DNA from: Coriolopsis trogii
Taxonomy: Eukaryota > Basidiomycota > Agaricomycetes > Polyporales > Polyporaceae
NCBI GenBank assembly: GCA_020543525.1
Contig: JAHYIO010000036.1
Span: 2,728,001 to 2,792,000 of the forward strand
Length of the DNA stretch: 64,000 bases
Reading direction: 5' to 3'
Below are positions 23,579 to 34,330 of this stretch, piece by piece (the first letter of the stretch is position 1; every line of letters starts with the position of its first letter). A program made the translations under genes and the position numbers. The notes under the pieces were generated by a model that made no database searches, was not told where the DNA came from, and worked only from the letters and a program-made list of their open reading frames with translations.

Positions 23579-23776
23579 GGGCGTCAACCCAAGAGCGATG
23601 CGCAGCGTGGGTATCCAGAGCGGTTCGGTCTTGCAAGAGTTGAACCAATCAACCAAACTCAACAGGCAACATAATAGTAAGTATTTCGATCAAGTATATA
23701 GGTAGCCAGCGTTCGCGAGGAGGACATCACGCAGACGAATTGAGAACAAGATCCTATCAAGTCGGGCTACTACGCT

Positions 23777-24010
23777 CTATAATTTCTTCACTCTGCGCGC
23801 ATTGTCCCCGGCACCCAATACATCTGCCCATCGTGCTATCAGCAAGTTCCTCCTGTAGAAGACGTCTTATGAACTCAAACGTACCGTGGACGCGCTTGAC
23901 ATCTTCCGGCCCCCATGCTACTCTTAGCAGTCGAACTACACTGTCCCAGTCTGCCCAGAATGCACACCCACATCACGCTCCAGAACCACCCGGCCCGCTA
24001 CCAGTCGCCT
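23777..24010 (-). pseudogene. Relic of F-box gene C-terminal exons (copy 1)
   Basis: Lies between the two intact minus-strand F-box genes. On the minus strand it reads WADWDSVVRLLRVAWGPEDV, then KRVH, a GTACGT donor and a last exon starting DVLGAGDN with a stop at 23777-23779. This matches the last two exons of the gene at 21882-23578. No F-box or repeat region accompanies it, so it is a decayed tail left by tandem duplication or unequal exchange. Confidence 0.6.
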
Positions 24011-24049
24011 CTCAGCCAGATCTCAACCGTACACAAACTCTCAAGAGAA

Positions 24050-25834
24050 TCACAGTGAGAGCGCGGAGAGCGTGGCTGCAAGGTCTGTGTCAGACCGGGC
24101 TCTCAACTTGATAGGTATCTTCGAAACCACTCACATTTCAGGTCTGCGACGACATCAACCTCCGCGCTCTCGATCACCCTCTGCGCCTCCTCTCCTTGCT
24201 CCTCCGGAATTCTCTCCAGCACCCTCTGACCATCTTGGTCCTTCACCCGCCACCAGCGCTGCTCTTTAATACACTCGACCTGCCTCAATTCGTCCCACTC
24301 GTGAACAACGTGATCGTCGTGGGAGGCAGCATCCTCATGCGCAAGGAGAGCTTTGTTCAGAGCAGCATCGCCGATCGAAAGGTAGCGTAGATTTGGCAAC
24401 GCCTCCGCAAGCGGTTCGTGTAGCTTCTCGAGAATGCTCACTCGTCGACGCTCTTGCTGTTCCGCATGAGGATCGACCGGGTCGTTTATATCCATCAATT
24501 CGTCTCCAATGTAGAGCAGCGGGCGCACAGGCCGTGGGGTAGCAGGTACGAACACTCGCAGACAGACGAGCGGCAGCAACCGCAGAGCGTCTGAAAGCGC
24601 TGCCTAGAACGCCCATAGGATCAGTCGCACGTATGGTGGGGTAAGAATCAAAATAAGGACGTACGAGCCATGAGAGATCGTCATCGACTGCGAAACCGCT
24701 GAATTTCAGCTCTAGTGAACGCAGCCTTGGAGCCGTGTTGCAAATCTTCTCCCAGAAGAATCGAGAAGGTGGTTGCGATCCTGATACCGCAATGGAAAGA
24801 TAGAGCCCGACAGGAGACGTCGAGCGCAAGAGGTCGAAGAAACGGTCAACGTCTCCACCCGGGGATGTCGAGGACGGACGAGTCGGGTTGAGATCGCTTG
24901 AAATTTGCAAAAGCGAAACTCCATTCAAGCGATCGGCTATGGAGACGCCTTCCGAATGTTCTTGTATCATCAATCTACGGAGTGGCCGCCATTTGGGGCC
25001 CACGCTAGGCGGGGGGTCATCCTGCTCGGCATCGAGGGAGAATATCAGTGTAGACAGGTTTGGACATAATTCAACCATGTCCAGAGCTGGAGCGGAGGAA
25101 TGTGAGAGGCGGAGATAGCGTATGGAAGGGAGTGAAGGCGGTGTGTAAGATGAGTCATCGAGGAGGCCTAGCGGTGGGGTGAAGTTCCAGAGCTTGACCG
25201 TGTGGACATTTGCAAACGCGGAGAGAAGAGAGAGGAGAGGAGGCAGTGTCTTGGTATCCTCGAGAGGATAATCATCGGGTTCGTGGTAGGACAACGTGAG
25301 CCTTTGGAGAGTCGCCACTGCGCTCGACAATCGAAGAGCGGAGACCGCGATATCGCCAATCGTGGACAGTCTGAGATTGACGAGGCGACTCATCGAGCAC
25401 AGACCCTCCGCGATGCGAAGATCCTTCTCCAGACACGGCTGGAACCTGTCAAAGGAGATCTCCTTTGCAAGCTCTGCCTTGAGCAGGATATCCCCGAGGA
25501 GGTTTGCCTGGGAGAAGTCCGTAGCGTAGTATTCGTCAAAGTCGGGGTCGGTTTCTGTCGAGGAAAGTTCTGCCTCAAATGTGGATGTGTGTATGATCAA
25601 CCTCTCCATATATCGGGCCCGTAACTCTCCACCAAACGAGCTGGTGGTAAGCAGAAAATGGTGCAGACGCCGCAGTGAGACCGGGTTCCAACACATTGCA
25701 TTGGCAGCTATTCTCGCACTGGCGAGATGATACAGTCGCTTTGAAGTAAGTGCCACATTCAGAGCGTCCCTTCCGTAGACGTTTGAGAAGATGAGCAGCA
25801 GAACGTCGTCATTGAGTGATAGAAGATTCAACAT
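24050..25834 (-). CDS. F-box / leucine-rich-repeat-like protein
   Basis: Second intact minus-strand F-box gene. Exons 25834-24665, 24603-24135 and 24075-24050 give 554 residues (if the last intron is not spliced, a stop occurs at 24103). The F-box reads MLNLLSLNDDVLLLIFSNVY, then DALNVALTSKRL. A leucine-rich region follows, then a highly charged tail with QRWWRVKDQDGQRVLERI and Glu-rich stretches. It is closer to the plus-strand gene at 49927 (similar GRDALNVALTSKRLYHLASARI-type N-terminus and WWRV tail) than to its neighbour at 21882, so the array mixes at least two subfamilies. Likely an SCF adaptor; target unknown. A hAT-like MITE is inserted 157 bp upstream of its start codon. Confidence 0.82.
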
Positions 25835-25990
25835 AGACAATGGGACTCGGGAGATGGTGGTACCAGAGTGAGGGGTGGCGGTGTACTGACGCCCGCGGCC
25901 GTCGCAAGAGCCTACGGCGTCATCGACTAACGAGTCAGTAAGTACTGGAAGCCATGGACTCTAAGGATACATTGCATACTCCATGCGTAG

Positions 25991-26594
25991 TAGGGTAGAG
26001 TCAAAAATGAATTTAATTGTGACCCGACAGTTAATAACCTGGTCACTTGACAGCCCATTAATGACCGACTTTGTGACATGTTAATAACCCATTAGTTACT
26101 AACGGTCAATAACAGTCTTTAACTTATTTGTGACCGGTTTCTAACCGTCCGAGGATGCACGCGTCGAAAGTCCCTCTTCCTCCCCGTCCCATCGACGGTT
26201 CCAACGTGATCAACTAATTCTGGGCCAGAGGTGTAGTCAACAAATGGGAAGTGTGTTGAAGAGTCAGGGGTTAGAGGTAGAGAGTGCGACAGACCAGAGT
26301 AATTGTATAAGCCTGAGTATGATGACTGAGCTCCGAGTGGCGGCGGTCATGTACAGAGGAATCAGGCATGTTGACGGCAGCGAAGAACAGTCAAAATTGT
26401 GATCGGGTCGGGTCGCGATAGTGGAGTGCGCGAACGAGGGTGGCACAATTGCCGGTTCCTCTCCTAAGCGCCTGCCATTAATGACATTTAACGACAGGCC
26501 TTTTAGGCCTCCTGTTTACTGACAGTTATTAACCGGTTATTAACACTTGTTATTAACTACGAGTCACTTTATCCGAGTTTCTGACTCTACCCTA
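25991..26594. mobile_element. Non-autonomous hAT-like DNA transposon (MITE), 604 bp
   Basis: Perfect 13-bp terminal inverted repeats (TAGGGTAGAGTCA at 25991, its complement ending at 26594) are flanked by perfect 8-bp direct repeats ATGCGTAG (25983-25990 and 26595-26602). An 8-bp target duplication is the mark of the hAT superfamily. There is no transposase; the interior is rich in repeats of the type TTAATAAC/GTTATTAA near both ends, typical subterminal sites for transposase binding. The intact repeats and duplications suggest a fairly recent insertion. It sits in the promoter side of the F-box gene at 24050-25834. Confidence 0.9.
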
Positions 26595-26727
26595 ATGCGT
26601 AGTGCTTTCACAGTAGCATGAAGTACAACAGCATCTTGGGTACCCGCCCAGGGCTAGAGCAAGAACTTAGTATTAGTATGCCACAGCCTGAGGGTTCTCG
26701 CTGGCAGACAATATCATTGACTAACCT

Positions 26728-26940
26728 CTACGCCTTCTTGACGAGACGTGCGCTCCGGCGCAACGTCGACAACTCCGCCATGGGTTTCGTAGTATCGAGA
26801 GGAAAAACCGGGACAGGCACGGTGGCCGAAGCTTCATTCCTGTTACTACCAGCAGCGACAGCTGCGAACTTGAACGCAGTCTGCTTGCAATTGGAGTGCT
26901 TCGTCTGCGCGGTAGCGCGGCGATGGAGACAACGACCCAT
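26728..26940 (-). CDS. Small basic protein ending in RRSARL, copy 2
   Basis: Intronless frame for 70 residues, MGRCLHRRATAQTKH at the start and LRRSARLVKKA at the end. I do not recognise a domain. It is clearly related to the frame at 27511-27702: both begin M-x-R-x-LHRRA, share a central SAT(V/L)P segment and end LRRSARL followed by a short basic tail, and both have a pyrimidine-rich leader before the ATG. Composition is Lys/Arg/Ala/Thr-rich, compatible with a nuclear or nucleic-acid-binding peptide (inference). The start is chosen at 26940 from this comparison, although the frame is open further upstream. Confidence 0.55.
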   Translation of the reverse strand: MGRCLHRRATAQTKHSNCKQTAFKFAAVAAGSNRNEASATVPVPVFPLDTTKPMAELSTLRRSARLVKKA

Positions 26941-27510
26941 CGTGCCAACGAAAAATGCTTGCCAGTAGGATGGGGGAAGAGCAAGGGGAGAGTAGCTGGT
27001 GAACGTGCGCGACGAGGGCGAAGCTTGTGCGGAATCGGTGATAGGAAGTTGCCCACGCATATGGGGCAGTGCAAACATGAGATTCACTATCATATCGACA
27101 CATGGACATCACTGCATAGGTGCCTGCAATGAGTACGAGGGTACTACTAGTGTCTGCGAAGATGAAGAGCTGTGATGCTAGTGGCCAGCAATAAAGTGAG
27201 CTGTTGGCAGTACCCGTCACCTCTATCAGCGCCAGTCCCCTAGTGCACTCGTTGACCGCGCCTGACAGAGCTGGTTTTCAGAGTAATCAAGCTCGACGTC
27301 CAATCTCCAGAGAACGTTGACACTGCTACTCACATGTCGTGCGACTTCGGAACAGCGCGCATAGCAGATGTACAAATGCGACTACATGACAGAGCCCTTG
27401 TCGGCGCTCCGGGTTAGAGCTGTATGACGGGTGTTTGCCTGTACAGATATCATAGTAGTGCAGTGATTAGCGATGATCGAGCTCACGAATCAATGAGCAT
27501 ACTCACTATG

Positions 27511-27702
27511 TCATTGCCTCCCCGCTAAGCGTGCACTCCTCCTCAAGCCCGTATTCGTGGGCGAAATGGGACCGGAGTCCGTGATCGTTGCTGGAAGCGT
27601 GGCCGACGTAGTGGCTTTAGCAGTCGTTGCGGACGCAGTGGATGATTTTTTCTTGCGGGTCGACCGGGCCTTTTCAGCACGTCGGTGCAATGTACGAGCC
27701 AT
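27511..27702 (-). CDS. Small basic protein ending in RRSARL, copy 1
   Basis: Intronless frame for 63 residues: MARTLHRRAEKARSTRKKKS at the start, an Ala/Thr/Ser-rich centre, and TGLRRSARLAGRQ at the end. Strongly basic with a lysine cluster that could serve as a nuclear localisation signal. It is the paralogue of 26728-26940, about 570 bp away in the same orientation. The leader is CT-rich (TTTCCCTCCCTCTTGCTTTT type) right before the ATG. No known function; expression would need to be confirmed. Confidence 0.58.
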   Translation of the reverse strand: MARTLHRRAEKARSTRKKKSSTASATTAKATTSATLPATITDSGPISPTNTGLRRSARLAGRQ

Positions 27703-28015
27703 GGGAGGTTAAAAGCAAGAGGGAGGGAAAGATGATTTGGTTGGCGTGGTATTTAGTGCTAGAAGTGGAGAAAGGGTGGATGGAAAGCATGTACGTGCAT
27801 AAGAGGGTGAGCTGTCGATGAACGTTGATATGAAGACCACGAGGCAGCAATGTCGTCCGCAAGGGATAGGCATGCCGTAAGTCAGTATTGATTAAATGTC
27901 GAGGGAGCCAAGAGGGAGCCCAAAATCGCGGCTGGTGGCGCAATCTAGACTCCGGACTATGAGCGTGCGTGGGTGAGCAGCGAGAAGGACCGGTATTGGA
28001 TGCGACGTACAGGGT

Positions 28016-30864
28016 TCAGGGGATTTCCTCGATGCATGCAGCAGGTGACTCCAGTGCATGAGAAACGGCGCGTGGGAGATGTCGTCGAAGTCGATTCAGG
28101 TACTGGAGCATCTCGGCCTCAAAAGTCGAGACGCGAGCATAATTTGATGTAACCCTGATGGAAGAAGTGAGATCGCGGAGAGTAAAGCAAAGGGTGACAA
28201 CCGAGCCGACCTGCAAATCAGCTCTACGCCAGGTATCTGAAGTTCCGGCCAGGGGCCTGGTGTCGAATTTGGTTCGAGAGACCAATATCCCCATGGACTA
28301 GGAGCCTCGCCCGACGCCAACGGGGGCAGCTGGTGGAAGAACACTTCTTGTGGTACATCTGTGGATTTGTGTCAAGCCGCGATGCGCGGTATCTGGAGAG
28401 AATACCTACCAATCAGAGACGGACTACTCTCCTCATACTCCGTAGACGAGTCATTGTCATCGAAAACCGCACCAGCGTAGTGGAATATTTCCTCGACTGC
28501 ACCGGGAATGTCAGAAAAGGACAGTCTGGCAGACTGGGTTACGTACAGATTACAACGTCGTGCACGGCAATACCATGTCGCTCGGCGATGCTTTCGGCGT
28601 GGTTCCAGAAGAAGTCATGATACTCGCAATCGTCCGGCAATGTGCGCACAACCGCGACCTCTTCGATGTGATCCTGGGCAGTGTCGTCCGTGTAACGCTG
28701 GAAGGCACGGCTGTATTGTCCTGAGTATACATAATATTGTCCAGCTTTGTGAGATCAGCCACTCACCATACTTCCTTCGTGGGCCAAGGATAGTCCTCGG
28801 CGGGTTTCCAATCTTCCCCCGAGTACCTGCGCAAGAGAAACGTAGATATCTTGCCTGTCGGCACGACGAGGTCGTAAATGTGTCCAAGACGCACGAACGT
28901 CTCAGAAGGGCCATCTCGACGAATATACCCGTAGTCACCCCATTGAGCATTCACATCGTTCTGAAACGGATGCGAAGCCCAGATCTTCCCCAAGTCGGAA
29001 TTGATGAAGGGCTCGATGTCTATCGCTCGAGCGTGGGTTCCCATTCCCGACCGAAGGACGGAGAGAAGTTGAGACGCATAGGGTGCAACCTCTTGATCGT
29101 CTGCGTAGTCTGGGAATCGAGTCAGTGAATTGAACCTCAATATCCGGAGAGTGCGTGCTCACCCTTGCCCGGAGACAAAGCACCGTGAACCTATGGCGTA
29201 AAACCGGGTATAAACGCGGATCGTAGCTTTCAAGAGTTAGGACAAACCTCGTCGTACATGGTCCTGAGACATGACTGGAAACACCCAAGGTTCGAGTCAC
29301 AAAAGTCGGATGCGTCGATGATGAGTCTGCCCTCTTCGTTGAGCATGGCGGATGGAAGACAGCGATCATGGCTGTGACACTGAGACGGGCAACAGCGGAG
29401 CATGATATAGTGTAAGTCCATCATTCAAAAGGCCAAAATGTGGCACGTACTTCGCTCGCTGGGAATCCTTTGTCCTCCATGTAGTGATAAGCGTCCTAAA
29501 CAAATGTGGGTGATCGACAGCGAGGTGCAGTATGGGCCCGCCCTACCTGATAGTCTATAATCTGCGAAAAAAGCCCTGTCACAACGCAGTCCGCATACAC
29601 ATCTGCATGCACCACATACATGTTGCAACCAAACCAACAGTCGACTCAAGATGTCTTTTCCTCGAAACTGCTGGATGAGTGGCATGACTCCTGCTCGAGA
29701 ACGTTAATGGGCTGTAGCACATTCTAATGACCTCGAGATTGACCTGTTTCTATAACATAAAAGCGTTCCGGGACAATGGGGTGAGAACGGCCGATGACCT
29801 GCGCGATGTACGGGTGATATCTGGCCAGATCAAGCATGTCAGTCCTGCATGGGGTAGCAAGCAAAGCAACTCACATGTTCGGATAGTAGGTCACCGTAGC
29901 CTGAGAGTTGTGTCGAATCCTTGCCTATCAGAAAGTGGCCTGCCATCCTGATAACTCGGCCATGACTGACCTGCTGGGCTTGTGGCTTTCTCAACGTACG
30001 GACGACTACAGCACGTCCCTCCCATTTGCCTTCCCATTCCTCTCCGACTTCCTCTCCGCCGATCCGATACTTGCCACGGACCTTGTGACATCTAAGATCG
30101 CACCAACGGAACAAGCGGAGCTACAACAGGTGTCATTATCAGCATAAAGGACAAATCCGCTGCCCGTTGTGCGCTGACCTGAGACCGGTCGTCGTACAAA
30201 GCCTGCCTCTCCATCTTCATCCGCAGCGCGATCAAACATGCTGTCTGTACACCGTCAGAACAGTTATACGCGCATGTAACGGGCACATATGCCACGTACA
30301 TCAAACGCCCGCCAAGCGCTATCCAGGGCATCCAGGTGGTCCTCCAGGTTTGAGGCTATGGAGGCCTGGTGCAGGAATCGGCTGAGAGGTTTGCGCCTGA
30401 GCTCCTTCTCCACGTCATCACGTATGGTGTTCAAAAGTCTACGAAGTCGCCGTATGAGGCATTCCGTCAGTACAATATCCGTCAGAGAGAGTGTGTGTAG
30501 ACCTACGCATGAATATGTCCCAGGTTAGCTTTGAGTGCATCATCGATCGCATCCAGATCCGACTCCATCGAATCCTCAACATGCCTTGCCAGGTCCGCGG
30601 CACGCCTGGCGAGGCGGGTGTGCCGTTCCCTATCTGACTGCACTTTCTGTCCAGAAGAGTCAAATTATGCAGTTACGAGCTCTCGAAATATTGTTGACTC
30701 ACCTCGACTGTGCGCGCGATACCCAGAGCCGCGCTCACAACACAACCGACCAAAGGGACGCTCGTCACAACACTGGACGTCGCGTTCAAAATCTCTAGGC
30801 CCGTGATGACGTGTGATAACACATCACTAGGGGTGAGCTTTGTCAATGATCGTAAGAACGGCAT
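28016..30864 (-). CDS. MLKL-like protein: N-terminal helical bundle plus degenerate kinase (pseudokinase) domain
   Basis: Seventeen exons on the minus strand: 30864-30703, 30646-30507, 30438-30300, 30244-30179, 30120-29971, 29900-29875, 29820-29744, 29690-29620, 29561-29547, 29495-29451, 29379-29248, 29190-29163, 29109-28767, 28710-28547, 28496-28410, 28358-28211, 28154-28016. All phases agree (643 residues). Residues 1-165 form an amphipathic helical region; the first helix region (ATSSVVTSVPLVGCVVSAAL) is hydrophobic, and LSRFLHQASIASNLEDHLDA, then DSAWRAFD, resembles the bundle and brace of MLKL/HeLo-type cell-death domains. A kinase-like fold follows: EEWEGKWEGRAVVVRTL has Arg at the VAIK lysine position; HPYIAQVIGRSHP and ERFYVIETG fit the N-lobe; HDRCLPSAMLNEEGRLIID aligns with HRDxKPSNVLL but lacks the catalytic Asp, Lys and Asn; no DFG is seen. 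I infer a pseudokinase with a membrane-active bundle. The C-terminal ~300 residues are unassigned. Confidence 0.75.
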
Positions 30865-31282
30865 GTCAAAATGCTCGATATCGATGGAGAGCGGCTCGGA
30901 GCTCTAGCTTCAACAGGGTTTATCAATACCGGATGCCGGAAGATTTCCTACCACCCTCTTCGATTTCACTGTGCGGAAGCCCTGCAAGTCTACAAGGTTA
31001 GCACTGCACTTCTTCCGCGCCGCATCAACGTGTGGTACAAGACAAAGCCAGGACGAGCATCTCCGCTCGCCCGAGTTTGAGACTTGGGCACGAGGCCTTG
31101 CGCGCGCTTGGGCATTTGGTAACACGTCCAACCGCTACCTCACCAAGCGAACGCCAGATGTCAGCCAACACTTGCTCACAATCCCAGGCATTTCCACACT
31201 TGACAGCACAATGCCGGCACAACGAATCAATTGGCTTGCAAGCATACAGCCAGCCCAGACGAGCACCCCATATACCTCAGCG

Positions 31283-33959
31283 TCATCGTTCTTCCGCCGA
31301 TGCCGATGCATCGGAGGCAGGCAGAGCAGCATCCGCAGTAATGTCGGACACCTGCTGCTGCCACATACTGTAGTACAGCCCACCCGCCCGCATGAGCTCC
31401 TCGTGCGTGCCTTGTTCGACAACCTGACCGTCCTTGAGGACGATTATGAGATCTGCAACGCCAAGGGCATGAGTTGATAACGATCCGAAGCGGGGAACAG
31501 CAGGGGGCGTACCTGACTCGACAACCGTCCGCAGCCGATGCGCGATGAAGATGCTCGTGCGCGCCTTCTCCTGGAGAAGGTTGTTCACGTTCCGCATGAG
31601 TTCGGTCTCCGTGTGTGCGTCCAACGCAGACGTCTGCGCAAAAGGAGGGATCGATCAGTTCAGCAGCGGGCACCGCAGACCAAGCACTGACCGCTTCGTC
31701 GAAGAACAGGATTGGCGGGTCCTTGAGCAAAACTCGCGCAACAGCCAGTCGCTGCTTCTCTCCGCCCGATAACATCAACCCCCGTTCGCCAACTTTCGTG
31801 TTGTACTTCTCCGGCAGACGCATAACAGCTTCATGTACGTGAGCTTTCCTCGCTGCCTCGAAAACTTCTTCATCGGAGGCGCTGAGACGCCCATACCGGA
31901 TGTTCTGCAACACGTCCGAGTGGAAAAGAGGCGTGTCCTGAGGAACGACTCCGATGGCACTCCTCAAAGACTTGATCTGCAAGTCACGAATGTCTTGGCC
32001 GTCGACGAGGATACGACCCGATGAGGGCTCGTAGAAGCGGAAGAGCAATCTGAAAACCGTCGACTTGCCGCATCCCGAAGGACCGACGAGGGCTACCTTT
32101 TTTCCAGCAGGGATCGTGAAGGACAGGTTCCTGAAGATAGGCCTGTCCGGGTGATACCCGAAGCTCACATTCTCGAACGTAATAGCGCCCCCGTGGAAGT
32201 CAAGAGGCTTCGCGTCGGCCTTATCCTATGCTGAGGATGAGCAGGCAGTCTACGAGTTGGTTGGAGGTTGCAAGGCCTACCTTCGGGGGTTGATTCTGAG
32301 TTGTCAAATTGAACAACACTTCCATGTCGAGCAAGCTCTGACGCATCTCGCGGTAGATGGTGCCAAGGAAGTTCAGAGGAAGAGACAACTGGAACACGAG
32401 CTGGTTCACCATGACCAGATCACCAACGGACATCGTCCCTTTGAGTATGTTCAGTAAGATGAGGTGAAATTGTGCCAGAGTGCGCACACACCGTTAATGA
32501 CACCTTGAGCAGCAAGGAACATCATCAGCGTGAGCGCAGAGGAGAAAATGACGTTCTGGCCAGAGTTCAGGTAGGCCAGAGACGTTGCAATCTTGATCGA
32601 CGATTTCTCGTAGGATGCGAGGTGTTTGTCATACTGCGCAATCTCAAACTTCTCGTTGTTGAAGTGCTGATGGGAGGTTCATATGAGTTCGCCGCTCCAC
32701 GACGAACGCTGTCGCAGTCGTACCTTTACGGCTTCGTAATTGATGAGCGAATCCACCGCGACTGTCGCTGCCTTGTTATCAGCCGAGTTTGCCTCTCGGC
32801 GGAAGCGCGTTCTGTTTATTCCATCAGCTTACACCGAGTTTGTCTCATTATGCAGCACACCTCCAAGATGTCGTCCGCACCGTAAACCAAGTGTATGCGG
32901 CCATCGTGGCAACAGTGATAGCAGCATAATCCCAGCCGAATTTGTAGGTCTGCCGAAGACGTTAGCTAGGCCCGCGCAAGTTACATGTATCACGTACCAG
33001 AATGCCGCAAACTAGAGAGATTTCAAGGGCAGTAGGCACGATACGGAAGATGATGGCCGAAAGGATGAACGTGATGCCTCTGCCTGGACGTGAGCGTCCA
33101 GCGGGGTTCAGAACACGCAAAACCACACTAACTTCGTTCCCCTGTCGATAGCACGAGTTAATCCGCCGGTCTGACGAGACAAATGGAATTTGAGGTCCAG
33201 GTTGAGGAGGTGCTCGAACGTTTCCCGGGCGACTTTGCGAACTGCGTGCTGCCCCACACTCGCAAAGGTTGCGTTCAACAGTTCGCCGCATAGCGTAGCA
33301 CCTATCCTTGCAGCTCCATCTTCTTCATGCTCAGCTGATGTCGCATATGCCGCCTGAAAGTAGCGAACTCACATCCCAGTATCAGTGAGCCTGCGACTAC
33401 CCAGACAGTAGAAGCAGCTTGGACATCGATGTTGAGCGCGTCAATGATTTCTTTGAAGAGGAAAGGAACTTCTACGTTCAAGATCTACAGAAGCCTCGTT
33501 ATGCGTACAACACACGAGACACAGTAAACGCACCTTGCCCCCGACAAGCAGCCCAAGCCCGAGAACGACGCGTCCTCGCGTCATCCAGTCATCTTTCGGC
33601 CATAGGTTCGCCGCTAGCTTCCGCACTATATTCCAGTCCCGCCTGCGTTGTTCTCTATTCGATATGTGTACGACATCTCCTGCAAGGTCTTGCTTCGGCT
33701 GAGGCTTCGCAGGTGCTGGTGACTGGACGTGCTGGGCCGACTGAGTGGACGCTGGCTCCCCTTTCTGTGGCTGCGACAAGTGCTGATACGAGCGTCGTTG
33801 CAGACGGGATGCGGTTGTGTGCCATGGCTGATGAGAGGAATTAGTGAAGTTCGAGGCCCATGGATGATGCGCTTGTGTGCCGAACGCCCGGGGAAAGAGA
33901 GACGAGGAGGCGACCTTGAACGGCCTGCAAAGACACTGACGGCAAAGAAAGAGGGTCAT
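31283..33959 (-). CDS. ATM1: Mitochondrial ABC transporter ATM1
   Basis: Half-type ABC transporter of the mitochondrial inner membrane that exports a glutathione-linked sulfur/iron-sulfur precursor for cytosolic Fe-S protein assembly. Eleven exons: 33959-33534, 33484-33373, 33319-33133, 33079-32998, 32949-32861, 32811-32724, 32666-32492, 32438-32281, 32225-31692, 31633-31513 and 31452-31283. Phases agree and give 713 residues (yeast Atm1 is about 690). The Arg/Ser-rich N-terminus fits a mitochondrial targeting peptide. Transmembrane motifs [20 protein letters not shown] and the [17 protein letters not shown] segment identify the Atm1 branch. In the nucleotide-binding domain I see Walker [10 protein letters not shown] near residue 486, signature LSGGEKQR, Walker B ILFFDEATSALD and the IAHRL switch. 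Nothing is missing. Independent of the neighbouring genes. Confidence 0.96.
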
Positions 33960-34330
33960 CTAGGTTGAGATGTATATGGAGGCATCTAGCAGAGTGTTGG
34001 CGGTGGCTTCAGAGAAGTGGTGACTATCCCATCCACTCACAACATTTCTGTGCCCAAAGGCGACTCTGACGTGCTCGTCATCTAATCTGATAAGATCCGC
34101 CCTTTCAAGCGCCCTAAGGGAGTACCATGCGAATGCACGATGGTGGCGGAGACAGAGTACCGCATGTCTGTATTGAAATCGAAGATGATGAGTACAGTTA
34201 ATTTCAGGAATTTCTATCTATTGCTACACTCCATATTCGTACGCTATGATGGGGCCCACCACTCGCTAGTCGGATGCAAGTATCACGTCACGGAACATTA
34301 GTTGAGGCAAGACTCAAGCGCGAGCGTACT
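33960..34330. other. Intergenic region
   Basis: 371 bp between the start of ATM1 and the end of the upstream same-strand membrane gene. I see no extra gene; it must hold the ATM1 promoter. Confidence 0.5.

Noticed and set aside
28710..28767. Apparent frameshift at the end of the pseudokinase kinase-like region
   Set aside because: Choosing the acceptor at 28711 gives a 56-nt intron that restores the frame; the same held at 29875-29820, where a branch-site-bearing 54-nt intron removes the break. The gene is intact.
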